Source of the DNA: DASRRB01 sp036732755
GTDB lineage: Bacteria; Planctomycetota; B15-G4; SIAN01
Reading direction: 5' to 3'
Length of the DNA: 14,736 bases
Assembly (NCBI GenBank): GCA_036732755.1
Contig: DAINBU010000117.1
Span: 1-14,736 of the forward strand
Numbering within the stretch: the first letter of the stretch is position 1; each line of letters starts with the position of its first letter. The position numbers and the translations under genes are program-made. Below the pieces are notes generated by a model, which did no database searches, was not told the DNA's origin, and saw only the letters and a program-made list of their open reading frames with translations. Positions 1-7,299 of the stretch are shown one piece after another.

Positions 1-84
1 GGTCCAGCACGATCGCGGCGGGCGACGGCCAGGTCGGGCTCGAGCGCGCGCTCGCCGGCACCTACGACGCGATCGTGCTGGACC
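1..84. repeat. Perfect 17-bp inverted repeat at the window start
   Basis: Positions 1-17 are the exact reverse complement of 68-84, with 50 bp between them, inside the response-regulator gene. The right-hand copy encodes AIVLDL of the receiver domain and is clearly genuine. The left-hand copy may be a fold-back artefact at a contig end. Confidence 0.6.
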
Positions 85-611
85 TCTGGCTGCCCAAGCG
101 CGACGGCATCGACGTCCTGCACCGGCTGCGTGAGTCGCGCCAGGACGTGCCGGTCCTGATCCTGACGGCGCGCGACGGGGTCTCCGAGCGCGTCGCGGGC
201 CTCGACGCCGGCGCCGACGACTACCTCGTCAAGCCGTTCGCGTTCGACGAGCTCGCCGCGCGCGTGCGCGCGCTCTGCCGCCGCAAGTACGGCCGGCGCA
301 GCCGTACCGTCGCGGTCGGCGACCTGACCGTCGACCTCTCGGCGCGCACGGCGCGGCGCGAGGGCGCGCTGGTCGACCTCACGGCGCGCGAGTTCGCGCT
401 GCTCGAGCTGCTCGCGCTGCACGAGGGCGCCGTCGTCTCGCGGCGCGACATCGAGGCCCGCTTGTACGACGAGCGGGATGAACCGACCAGCAACGTGATC
501 GACGCCGCCGTCTGCCGGCTGCGCCGCAAGATCGACCGGAACGGCCAGCCGCCGCTGGTGCACACGCGCCGCGGCGAGGGCTACTGGCTCGGCGTCGAGG
601 GCGGGCGATGA
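3..611 (+). CDS. OmpR-family response regulator (5' truncated by window edge)
   Basis: DNA-binding response regulator of a two-component system, cytoplasmic. The frame is open to the window start, so about the first 20 residues, including the acidic Asp pair, lie outside. The receiver domain shows the phospho-acceptor Asp in AIVLDLWLP (codon 81-83), the switch Thr in LILTARD and the conserved Lys in YLVKPF. A C-terminal winged-helix domain follows, with LTAREFALLELLA and the recognition-helix region SNVIDAAVCRLRRKID, ending in HTRRGEGYWL. The GTG at 75 is an internal Val codon, not the start. The stop overlaps the kinase start (ATGA at 608-611), so the two are translationally coupled. The closest described subgroup is QseB/TctD/PmrA-like. 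Control of the convergent arn operon is inferred from position only. The first 17 nt repeat in inverted form at 68-84, so the first few residues may be unreliable. Confidence 0.93.
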   Translation, partial: SSTIAAGDGQVGLERALAGTYDAIVLDLWLPKRDGIDVLHRLRESRQDVPVLILTARDGVSERVAGLDAGADDYLVKPFAFDELAARVRALCRRKYGRRSRTVAVGDLTVDLSARTARREGALVDLTAREFALLELLALHEGAVVSRRDIEARLYDERDEPTSNVIDAAVCRLRRKIDRNGQPPLVHTRRGEGYWLGVEGGR

Positions 612-2167
612 ACTCGCTGCGCGCCCGCCTCTTCGTCGCGCTCTCGCTCGCGCTGCTCGCGGCGCTCGGCGGCGGCGGCGTGCTGCTCTACGAGCTCTCC
701 GCGCGCGCGCTGCGCGCGGAGCTCGACGCGCGTCTCGACGCGAGCCTGCTGCCGGCGATCGAGTCGGCCAACGCGAGCGAGGAGGAGCGCGCCGCCGCGG
801 GCAAGGGCGAGGCGCCCGCCGGCGCCCGACCGAGTCCCGCGTCCGAGGCGGAGAAGGACGAGACACCCGGCAGCCTCGCCGACGTCCTCGAGCAGCGCCT
901 CGCCGAGAAATTCGCCGACGCGCGCTCGGGCGTGGGGTTCGTCGCGTTCGCGCGCGACGGGAGCCTGGTCGCGCGCTCCGCCTCGCTGCGCGGCGTCGCG
1001 CCCGAGCCGCCGCCCCCCTTCGACGGCGAGCGCCTCCACTTCGACGTGCTCCTCTCGAACGGCCACCGGCGCCGCGCGGTCGCGGTGCGCATGACGGCGA
1101 TCGGCTCGGAGGCGACGCCGATCGGGCTCGAGGCGCTGGCGCAGCCGCCGGCGACCTTCGTCCTCCTGATGAGCAGCAGCGAGATGTACCGGACGCTCGC
1201 GCGGCTGCGCTCGCTGCTCCTGATCGCGGGGGCGGTGACGTGGCTCGCCGCCGCGGTCTTCGGGCAGCTCGCGCTGCGGCGCGGGCTCGCCCCGTTCGCG
1301 AACTTTGCAGCGCGGGTGGCCGAAGCGGATCCCGACGCGGCCGGCACGCGCGTCGGCGAAGGAGCACTCCCCTCCGAGCTCGCGCCGGTCGCGCGCAAGC
1401 TCGACGCGCTGATCACGCGGCTGCGCGAAGCCGTCGCGCGCGAGCGCCGCTTCAACTCGGCGGTCGCGCACGAGCTGCGCACGCCGGTCGCCGAGCTGCG
1501 CGCGACGACCGAAGTCGCGCTCGGCGGCGACGAGGACGCGGCCGCGCTGCGCGCCGCGCTCGTCGACGTCGAGGGCTCCGTGCGCCACCTCGAGTCGATC
1601 GTGCAGGCGCTGCTCTCGCTGCGCACGGGCGACCATCTGCGCGAGCCGCCGCTCCGGGAGGAGATCGCGCTCGCCGACTTCGTCGCGGCGGCGGTCGCGC
1701 GCGTCGCGCCGGCGGCGGCGGCGCGCGGGATCGCGCTCGCGACGGACGTGGCGGGCGACGCGACCGTGACGAGCGACGCCGGCCGCCTGCGCTCGATCGT
1801 CGACAACCTCCTCTCGAACGCCGTCGAGTACGCGCCGGCGGCGACGACCGTTGCGGTCGCGGCCTCGGCTCGCGACGGCCGCTTCGACCTGACCGTCCGC
1901 AACGCGCGCCCCGAGGGGCTCGGCTCCGCCGACGTGGAGCGCTTCTTCGAGCCGTTCTGGAGCAAGGCGCCGCGCGCGTCGGACGGCGGCGCGGGCCACG
2001 TCGGGCTCGGCCTCTTTCTCGCACGCGCTTTCGCCGCCGCGCTCGGCGGCGAGGTGTACGCGCGCCTCGTCGACGACGGCGCCGGCGGCAGCGCGGTCGA
2101 AGTCGGCCTCACGGCGTCTTCGGCCGGCGCCGCGGCGGCGGTCAGCGCAGCGCCGCCTTCCGCATGA
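608..2167 (+). CDS. Sensor histidine kinase, QseC/PmrB/TctE-like
   Basis: Membrane-bound sensor kinase (519 aa) that phosphorylates the regulator encoded just upstream. TM1 is about residues 8-29 and TM2 about 202-223. Between them is a periplasmic region of some 170 residues, Ala/Glu-rich at its start, with acidic patches E58-E60 and E82-K-D-E85. A HAMP-like linker follows, then the dimerisation/phosphoacceptor helix with His288 in SAVAHELRTP. The ATP-binding domain has the N box DNLLSN (399-404) and a G box around 463-468 (GHVGLG), ending in ARAFAAALGGEV. All catalytic motifs are intact. The start ATG overlaps the regulator stop by 4 bp. The 3' end overlaps the convergent cupin gene by 26 bp, leaving no room for a terminator between the operons. 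The ligand is unknown. A PmrB-like role is suggested only by the adjacent arn genes and the periplasmic ExxE. Confidence 0.93.
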   Translation: MNSLRARLFVALSLALLAALGGGGVLLYELSARALRAELDARLDASLLPAIESANASEEERAAAGKGEAPAGARPSPASEAEKDETPGSLADVLEQRLAEKFADARSGVGFVAFARDGSLVARSASLRGVAPEPPPPFDGERLHFDVLLSNGHRRRAVAVRMTAIGSEATPIGLEALAQPPATFVLLMSSSEMYRTLARLRSLLLIAGAVTWLAAAVFGQLALRRGLAPFANFAARVAEADPDAAGTRVGEGALPSELAPVARKLDALITRLREAVARERRFNSAVAHELRTPVAELRATTEVALGGDEDAAALRAALVDVEGSVRHLESIVQALLSLRTGDHLREPPLREEIALADFVAAAVARVAPAAAARGIALATDVAGDATVTSDAGRLRSIVDNLLSNAVEYAPAATTVAVAASARDGRFDLTVRNARPEGLGSADVERFFEPFWSKAPRASDGGAGHVGLGLFLARAFAAALGGEVYARLVDDGAGGSAVEVGLTASSAGAAAAVSAAPPSA

Positions 2168-2615
2168 CCTCGAGGTAGTCGGCGGCGCGCGCGTCGCCGG
2201 GCGGCGGCGCCCAGCTCGCGACGTCGGCCGCGACCGGCGCGACGTAGGGGCCGGCCTTCACCTCGAAGAAGACGGTCCCCGTCTCGAGCGCGACCAGCGC
2301 ATGCCACGCGCCAGGCGGAAGTTCGCACAAGATGTCGGGCCCGGTCGGCGACAGGACGAAGCACGACGTCACCGTTCCGCCGTCGTCGAAGACGAGGACC
2401 GCGCCGCGCCCGCGGATGCACGTGAGCGTCTCCGTGCGCAGCGCCGCGAGGTGGCGGTGCGGCTGGACGTAGCTGCCCGGCTCCATCGCGTTGAGCAGCC
2501 GGTGGATCGGGTCGTCCATCCGGTGGAGGTTGTGGTTCATGCGCAGGCGCGCGCTCTTGCGCGCCGCCTCGACCACGGTGTCGAGCAGGCGGGCGTCGAC
2601 GCGGGACGGATCCAA
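2142..2615 (-). CDS. WbuC-like cupin-fold metalloprotein
   Basis: Small cupin protein (157 aa from TTG 2615, or 163 aa from TTG 2633). The N-terminal RMNHNLHRMDDPIHRLLNAM followed by GSYVQPHRH is characteristic of the WbuC family, found beside O-antigen and other surface-polysaccharide genes; its biochemical function is not established. Putative metal ligands are His53, His55, Glu62 and His105 (PHRH, RTE, AWH), the usual three-His/one-Glu cupin set. I chose TTG 2615 because AGGAG sits 6 nt upstream. The alternative TTG 2633 overlaps the arnD stop (TTGA) and has no obvious ribosome binding site of its own. It is the last gene of the arn operon and its 3' end runs 26 bp into the sensor kinase on the other strand. 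A part in aminoarabinose modification is inference from position alone. Confidence 0.85.
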   Translation of the reverse strand: MDPSRVDARLLDTVVEAARKSARLRMNHNLHRMDDPIHRLLNAMEPGSYVQPHRHLAALRTETLTCIRGRGAVLVFDDGGTVTSCFVLSPTGPDILCELPPGAWHALVALETGTVFFEVKAGPYVAPVAADVASWAPPPGDARAADYLEVMRKAALR

Positions 2616-2621
2616 GCGTGG

Positions 2622-2626
2622 CTCCT
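2622..2626 (-). promoter_or_regulatory. Ribosome binding site AGGAG deciding the cupin start
   Basis: AGGAG on the minus strand lies 6 nt before TTG 2615 and just after the arnD stop (2632-2630). It favours TTG 2615 over the in-frame TTG at 2633. Confidence 0.55.
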
Positions 2627-2629
2627 GGT

Positions 2630-3562
2630 TCAACGGACGTTCGTGGCGTGCGCCGCGGCGCCCGCGGCCGCGACCGGGGTCGCGCGACCGGGCAGCTCGA
2701 GGTCGACGAGGTCGAGGACCGGCAACTTCGCCGGGTCGAGGGAGCGCGCGAGCTCGGCGACTGGGACGAACTCGACGCCCGCGGCGCGCGCGCGCGCGAG
2801 CAGCCGCTCGAACAGCGCGAGGTACGGCCCGCCCTCGACCTCGGCGTGGATCGGCAGCACGGCGCCGGTCGGCGGCGCGCGCTCCGGCGTGAGGGCGTCG
2901 AAGAGCGACGCCTCGAGCGCCGCCTCGTCGCCGCGCCCCGACGCGAGCAGCTCCTCGATGCAGAGCGTCGTGGTCGGGAGCTGCGGCGTCGCGAAGGTCT
3001 CCCCGCCCGCGCGCAGCCGGCAGGCCGGGCCGCCGCGCAGGTCGGAGGCGTAGGCGAGGCCGAGCTTTTCCTGCGCGCGCAGGCTCGCCGCGCTCACCAC
3101 CCAGCCGGGCGCGCCCGACGCCTGCGGGCGCCGGCCGAGGATCTGCTCGAACGCGTCGGCGGCTTGCGCGAGCTCGCGCGCGGCGCGCGCCTCGTCCATC
3201 TTGCGCACGCCGTCCTGCCAGCGGCGGTGGTTCCAGCCGTGCAGCGCCACTTCATGCCCCTCGTCGGCCATGCGGCGCACGAGGTCGGGGAAGCCGGCGG
3301 CGACCTTGCGCGGCGGCAAGAGCGTGCCCGAGAGCATCGTCCGCCAGCCGTAGAGCGAGCGCGCGTTCGACTTCGCCATCTTGGCGCGGAACTTCGGGTC
3401 GAGCAGGTGGGCGACCGCCCAGCCCGAGCAGTCGGGCCCGAACGCGAGGAAGAACGACGCGCGCACACTCGCGCGCTTCAGCGCGTCGAGCACGCGCGGC
3501 GCGCGCAGCCGCATCCCCTCGCGCGTGCAGACGTCGACCTTGAGCGCGGCGCGCGCGGCCAT
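2630..3562 (-). CDS. arnD: ArnD-like deformylase (polysaccharide deacetylase family)
   Basis: Predicted to remove the formyl group from undecaprenyl phosphate-L-Ara4-formyl-N before ArnT uses it. The 310 residues match the family's usual length of about 300. Family markers run in ArnD order: KVDVCTREG (8-16), ASFFLAFGPD, KSNARSLYGW (64-73), HEVALHGWNHRRWQ (103-116, with H108 and H112 of the HxxxH metal motif), and PIHAEVEGG (238-245, with H239). Odd point: the family motif is DVDT, but here it reads D10-V-C12-T, so the second Asp is Cys. The C-terminus adds an Ala-rich tail after about residue 290. The start ATG 3562 lies 11 nt after the arnT stop, with GAGG 9 nt upstream. The same frame stays open upstream to 3871, but that stretch is antisense-like Arg/Ala sequence overlapping arnT. 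Its stop overlaps the alternative cupin start. Confidence 0.87.
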   Translation of the reverse strand: MAARAALKVDVCTREGMRLRAPRVLDALKRASVRASFFLAFGPDCSGWAVAHLLDPKFRAKMAKSNARSLYGWRTMLSGTLLPPRKVAAGFPDLVRRMADEGHEVALHGWNHRRWQDGVRKMDEARAARELAQAADAFEQILGRRPQASGAPGWVVSAASLRAQEKLGLAYASDLRGGPACRLRAGGETFATPQLPTTTLCIEELLASGRGDEAALEASLFDALTPERAPPTGAVLPIHAEVEGGPYLALFERLLARARAAGVEFVPVAELARSLDPAKLPVLDLVDLELPGRATPVAAAGAAAHATNVR

Positions 3563-3573
3563 CGCCGGCGGCC

Positions 3574-5280
3574 TCAGCGCAGCTCGTAGACGGTCGCGTC
3601 GAAGCCCTGGTCGCGCGGGATCTCGGCGATCGGCCGGAGCCGCGCGGCGACGTCGGGCGGGAGCTTGATCGGGTTGTCGTTCAGGACGACGAGGTGGCGC
3701 GCGCCGTGCGCCGCCATCTCCCCGAGCACGTCGCGCGTCTTGATGCGCGTCAGCGGCCGCCTTCCATAGAACGGGATCATCGCGCGCAGCGTCTCGCTCG
3801 GGTTGAACGCCAGCAGCGGCTCGTCGGCCGGGACGGCCGCCGCGATCCGCTTCGCCGCAGGATAGAGCCATTCTTGCGGCTCGAGGAAGGGCCGGGCGAC
3901 CGCGTGCGAGAGGACCAGCCCGACCGCCGCGAAGGCGAAGACGTCGCGCACGCCGGCGCGCACCGTCGCGTCGCGCCGCAGCCGCAGCGCGATTCGCAGC
4001 AGCCAGAGCGCGGCGAGCAGTCCGAGCGCCGCCGCCACGAAGTTCACCGCTCTAGCCCCCTCCGCCGCGAGCGGGGCGACCTTGGCGAACGGCGCGCGGC
4101 CGGACGCGAGCACGAGCGCGAAGACGGCCACCGCGACGCCCGCGACGCTCGCGAGCGCCGCCGCCCACTGCAGGAAGCGCCGCCCGAAGAGTTCGCGCGC
4201 GCGCAGCCGCGCGAACCAGTCGGCCGGCGCCGCCGCCGCGAGCGGCAGCAGCGGGAAGAGGTAGCTGCTGCGCTTGCCCGACGGGATCGAGAGGAGGAGG
4301 ACCCCGAGCAGGAACATGAGCCACGCGTCGAGCAGCGGCCGGCGTTTCATCCGGCGGCGCGCGATCGGCGAGAGGAGCATCGCCGGCAGGAATGCGACCC
4401 ACGGCAGGAGAGAGCCCCAGCCGCCCCGCAGGTAGTAATACGCAGGATGGCTGTGCGGGCCGACCGCCTGGTCGCCCAACACGCGTCCGATCACCTGGCC
4501 GAGCGTGCAGTCCCAGACGTTCTTCCATCCGCCCGGATGGCTCGCGAGCGCGACCGCCCACGGCACGCCGAACGCCGCGACGAAGACGGCGGAGAAGAGC
4601 GCGAGCCACGGGAAGACGCGGCGCAGCACGACGCCGTCGCGCAGCGCGACCCACGCGAGCGTCGCCGGTCCCGCGATCAGGACCGGCCCGATCACCCCCT
4701 TCGCCATGAAGGCGACGCCGGTGCAGAAGCCGGCGCCGAGCGCGCAGCGCCAGCCGTCGCCGCGCTCCGCCATCGCGCGCGCGCGCACCAACAGGGCGTG
4801 GGCGCCGGCGCAGGCGGCGCCGAGCACGACGTCGTTGCAGCCGCGATGGCCGACCGACCAGAAGGTCGAGAACGACGCCGCGAAGACGGCGGCGACGAGC
4901 GCGGCGCGCCGGCCGCTCGTGGCGCGGGCGATCGCGTACGCGGCGAGCGTCGCGAGTGCGCCGAAGATCATCGTGGGGACGCGCTCGGCCGCCTCGCTCA
5001 CGCCGAAGACGCGATACGACGCCGCGGCGAGCCAGAAGAAGAGCGGCGGCTTCTCCAGGAACGGCTCGCCGGCGAGCGTCGGCAGCGCCGAGAGGCCGTG
5101 CTGGTGCATCTCGAGCGCCATCCCCGCCTCGCGCGGCTCGTCGGGCGACCAGAGCGAGTGGCCGTGGATGCCCGCGAACGAGGCGACCGCCGCGAAGATC
5201 ACCGCCGCGACGAGCGGGCGGCGCAGGATCGCGCGCGCGAGGCCGCGCGCCCGGGACGGCGACGTGTCCGGCGGGCTCAC
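3574..5280 (-). CDS. arnT: ArnT-like lipid A L-Ara4N transferase (GT-C, PMT/GT39 family)
   Basis: Integral membrane glycosyltransferase (568 aa; E. coli ArnT is about 550) predicted to move L-Ara4N from undecaprenyl phosphate to lipid A phosphate on the periplasmic side. The first membrane segment (about 22-40) is followed by SLWSPDEPREAGMA, with the acidic D47-E48 pair in the first periplasmic loop. GEPFLEKPPLFFWLAAAS (71-88) is a hallmark of the ArnT/PMT superfamily. Many hydrophobic segments follow to about residue 440, then a soluble C-terminal domain ending near FDATVYELR. The start is GTG 5280, overlapping the decarboxylase stop as GTGA, a typical coupling. The frame stays open to 6207, but that upstream part is a shadow of the decarboxylase gene. 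In E. coli arnD precedes arnT; here arnT comes first. A related GT39 enzyme with another acceptor is possible but unlikely in this operon. Confidence 0.88.
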   Translation of the reverse strand: MSPPDTSPSRARGLARAILRRPLVAAVIFAAVASFAGIHGHSLWSPDEPREAGMALEMHQHGLSALPTLAGEPFLEKPPLFFWLAAASYRVFGVSEAAERVPTMIFGALATLAAYAIARATSGRRAALVAAVFAASFSTFWSVGHRGCNDVVLGAACAGAHALLVRARAMAERGDGWRCALGAGFCTGVAFMAKGVIGPVLIAGPATLAWVALRDGVVLRRVFPWLALFSAVFVAAFGVPWAVALASHPGGWKNVWDCTLGQVIGRVLGDQAVGPHSHPAYYYLRGGWGSLLPWVAFLPAMLLSPIARRRMKRRPLLDAWLMFLLGVLLLSIPSGKRSSYLFPLLPLAAAAPADWFARLRARELFGRRFLQWAAALASVAGVAVAVFALVLASGRAPFAKVAPLAAEGARAVNFVAAALGLLAALWLLRIALRLRRDATVRAGVRDVFAFAAVGLVLSHAVARPFLEPQEWLYPAAKRIAAAVPADEPLLAFNPSETLRAMIPFYGRRPLTRIKTRDVLGEMAAHGARHLVVLNDNPIKLPPDVAARLRPIAEIPRDQGFDATVYELR

Positions 5281-6326
5281 GCGTGGCGCGTCTTGGCCCT
5301 GCCGGTGTCCTCGCTGGTCTCGACGTAGTAGGCGATCGTGCGCAGGATCGCCTCCTCGAAGCCGACCTTCGGCTCCCATCCGAGGAGCTCGCGCGCGCGG
5401 CGGATCGACGGCACGCGGTGCGTGATGTCCTGGTACTCGTCGCCGTAGTACTCGCCGGAGGACTTCTCGACGATCTTCGCTTCCTGCGCGTGCTTCTTGT
5501 AGGCGGGGAAGGTGCCGAGCGCCTTGACCATCGTCTCGGCGAGCTCGCGGATGCTCTTGTCGCTCCTCGGGTTGCCGAGGTTGAAGATGCCCGAGTCGGC
5601 GACGCCGTCCTTGTTCTCGAGGATGCTCATCAGCGCGTCGACGCCGTCGTCGATGTGCGTGAAGCAGCGCCGCTGCGTGCCGCCGTCGACCAGCGTGATC
5701 GGCTCCTTGCGGAGCAGGTGGCCGAGGAACTGCGTGACGACGCGCGAGCTGCCCTCCTTCGCGGTGTGGATCGAGTCGAGCTGCGGGCCGATCCAGTTGA
5801 AGGGCCGGAAGAGCGTGTACTGCAGGCCGGCGTCGCGGCCGAGCGCGGCGATCACGCGATCGAGGAGCTGCTTCGCGCAGGCGTAGATCCAGCGCGACTT
5901 GTTGATCGGCCCGTAGACGAGCGGGCTCTTCTCCTCGTCGAACTCCTTGTCGGTGCACATCCCGTAGACCTCGGAGGTCGACGGAAAGACGACGCGCGTC
6001 TTGTACTTCACGCACTGGCGGATGATGCGGAGGTTCTCGTCGAAGTCGAGGTCGAAGACGGCGAGCGGCGTCTTCACGTAGGCGGCCGGCGTCGCGATCG
6101 CGACCAGCGGCAGGCAGACGTCGCACTTGCGGATGTGGTACTCGATCCACTCCTTGTTGATCGCGATGTCGCCCTCGAGGAAGCGGAAGCGCGGGTGGTC
6201 GATCCACTTGGCGACGCGGTCGGAGTCGAGGTCCATCCCGAAGACGCGCCAGTCGGTGCGCTCCAGGACGGCGGTGGTCAGGTGGCTCCCGATGAAGCCG
6301 TTCACGCCCAGGATCAGGATGTCCAT
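5277..6326 (-). CDS. arnA: ArnA decarboxylase, stand-alone (UDP-glucuronate decarboxylase domain)
   Basis: NAD-dependent short-chain dehydrogenase/epimerase-type enzyme (349 aa) equivalent to the C-terminal half of E. coli ArnA. It oxidises and decarboxylates UDP-glucuronate to the UDP-4-keto-pentose that ArnB aminates. The Rossmann motif is G7-VNG-FIG13. Catalytic residues align with ArnA: S118-E119 (FPSTSEVYGM, for S433/E434), Y148 and K152 (IYACAKQLLDR, for Y463/K467), and R220 (TQRRCF, for R619, the residue specific to decarboxylation). GDEYQDITHRVPSIRRA near the end also fits ArnA. Start ATG 6326 has AGGAGG 10 nt upstream and lies 19 nt after the formyltransferase stop, so this is a separately translated protein. 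The frame is open to 6395 but has no better start. Its stop overlaps the arnT GTG start. Confidence 0.95.
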   Translation of the reverse strand: MDILILGVNGFIGSHLTTAVLERTDWRVFGMDLDSDRVAKWIDHPRFRFLEGDIAINKEWIEYHIRKCDVCLPLVAIATPAAYVKTPLAVFDLDFDENLRIIRQCVKYKTRVVFPSTSEVYGMCTDKEFDEEKSPLVYGPINKSRWIYACAKQLLDRVIAALGRDAGLQYTLFRPFNWIGPQLDSIHTAKEGSSRVVTQFLGHLLRKEPITLVDGGTQRRCFTHIDDGVDALMSILENKDGVADSGIFNLGNPRSDKSIRELAETMVKALGTFPAYKKHAQEAKIVEKSSGEYYGDEYQDITHRVPSIRRARELLGWEPKVGFEEAILRTIAYYVETSEDTGRAKTRHA

Positions 6327-6336
6327 CGCCGTTCGC

Positions 6337-6342
6337 CCTCCT
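6337..6342 (-). promoter_or_regulatory. Shine-Dalgarno AGGAGG for the stand-alone ArnA decarboxylase
   Basis: Perfect AGGAGG on the minus strand, 10 nt before ATG 6326 and inside the 19-nt gap after the formyltransferase stop. It supports independent initiation and argues against a sequencing frameshift in a fused arnA. Confidence 0.75.
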
Positions 6343-6345
6343 CGC

Positions 6346-7299
6346 TCAGGTCCCGGGGCCCAGCACCGCGCCGTCGCGCAGGACTTCCCGCGCATCGACC
6401 GCGGCCGCGGCCGCGCTCCCGCCCTCCGCCTCGATCGTGAATCGCGAAAGCCGCAGCCGGCGGCGGTCGCCGCAGACCACGCGCGGCGCCTCCCCCGACG
6501 CCCCCGACCACTCGATCGTGCCGGGCTCGCGCGCGCTGCGCGGAGCTTCCGGCACGGGGTCGGCCCACCAGACCATGATGCGGCGCTTACCTGACGCGTA
6601 CGTGACCGCGCCTGGGTAGGGCTCCGTCACGGCGCGCACGAGGTTGCGGACGTCGTGCGCCGCCATCCTCCAGTGGATCAGCCCGTCGGCCGGCGTGCGC
6701 CGCCCGAAGGTCGTCGCGTTCGACTCGAGTTGCAGGATGCGCGGAGCGCTGCCGTCCATGACCGCCGGTGCGCTGCGCGACAGGACGAGCTCGGCCGCGG
6801 GGAGGAGCTTCTTGAAGACGTCGGTCGGCGCGTCGTCGGGCCCGATCTCGATGGGCTCCTGGTCGACGATGTCGCCCGCGTCGGCGCGCTTCACCATGTA
6901 GTGGAGCGTCGCGCCGCTCCGCGTTTCTCCATGCAGCAGCTGCCAGTTGACCGGCGCACGCCCGCGGTAGCGCGGCAGCAGGCTGCCGTGAAGGTTGACG
7001 CCGCCGTGCCGCGGGATCGCGAGCAGCGGCTGCTTCAGGAGGTCGCGGAAATAGAAGCTGAAGAAGGCGGCGGGCTTCAGCTTCGCGATCTTCTCGCGCT
7101 CGCCCTCGGAGTTGGGGTCGGCGCCGACGTGGACGGGGAGCTTCAGCTCCTCGCAGGTGCGCCGCACCGAGCCGAACCAGGTGTTCTCGGTCGGATCGTC
7201 GGCGTGGGTGTAGACCGCGGCGATCGGGATCTTCAGCCGGTGCAGCACGCGCAGGCCCAGGCAGCCGACGTCGTGGTAGGCGAAGACGACCGCGCTCAT
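6346..7299 (-). CDS. arnA: ArnA formyltransferase, stand-alone (UDP-L-Ara4N formyltransferase domain)
   Basis: Equivalent of the N-terminal half of E. coli ArnA (317 aa, against about 300 for that domain). It uses N10-formyltetrahydrofolate to formylate UDP-L-Ara4N, pulling the unfavourable ArnB equilibrium forward. It begins VVFAYHDVGCLGLRVL, as ArnA does. Formyltransferase catalytic residues fall at the same numbers as in E. coli: N102 and H104 in GGVNLHGSLLPRYRGRAP, and D140 in VKRADAGDIV. The C-terminal OB-like subdomain follows from about residue 205, with RAVTEPYPGAVTY. Start ATG 7299 overlaps the arnC stop (ATGA). It ends in a true TGA at 6348-6346, and the decarboxylase restarts 19 nt later, so the two activities are on separate chains. 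The frame continues upstream to 7596 over arnC and was not used. Confidence 0.94.
   Translation of the reverse strand: MSAVVFAYHDVGCLGLRVLHRLKIPIAAVYTHADDPTENTWFGSVRRTCEELKLPVHVGADPNSEGEREKIAKLKPAAFFSFYFRDLLKQPLLAIPRHGGVNLHGSLLPRYRGRAPVNWQLLHGETRSGATLHYMVKRADAGDIVDQEPIEIGPDDAPTDVFKKLLPAAELVLSRSAPAVMDGSAPRILQLESNATTFGRRTPADGLIHWRMAAHDVRNLVRAVTEPYPGAVTYASGKRRIMVWWADPVPEAPRSAREPGTIEWSGASGEAPRVVCGDRRRLRLSRFTIEAEGGSAAAAAVDAREVLRDGAVLGPGT

Noticed and set aside
581..1999. Long minus-strand ORF opposite the sensor kinase (also 688-2421 on the same strand).
   Set aside because: Arg/Ala/Glu-rich low-complexity translation with no motifs, a shadow of GC-rich coding sequence on the other strand, where all kinase motifs are present.
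5281..6207. N-terminal extension of arnT into a single 877-aa protein.
   Set aside because: The extra part reads the decarboxylase gene in the wrong frame; GTG 5280 with GTGA overlap is the natural start.
3694..6440. Long plus-strand ORFs opposite arnT and arnA (3694-5328 and 4956-6440).
   Set aside because: Arg/Ala/Asp-rich composition and no domains; the minus strand encodes clear enzymes over the same span.
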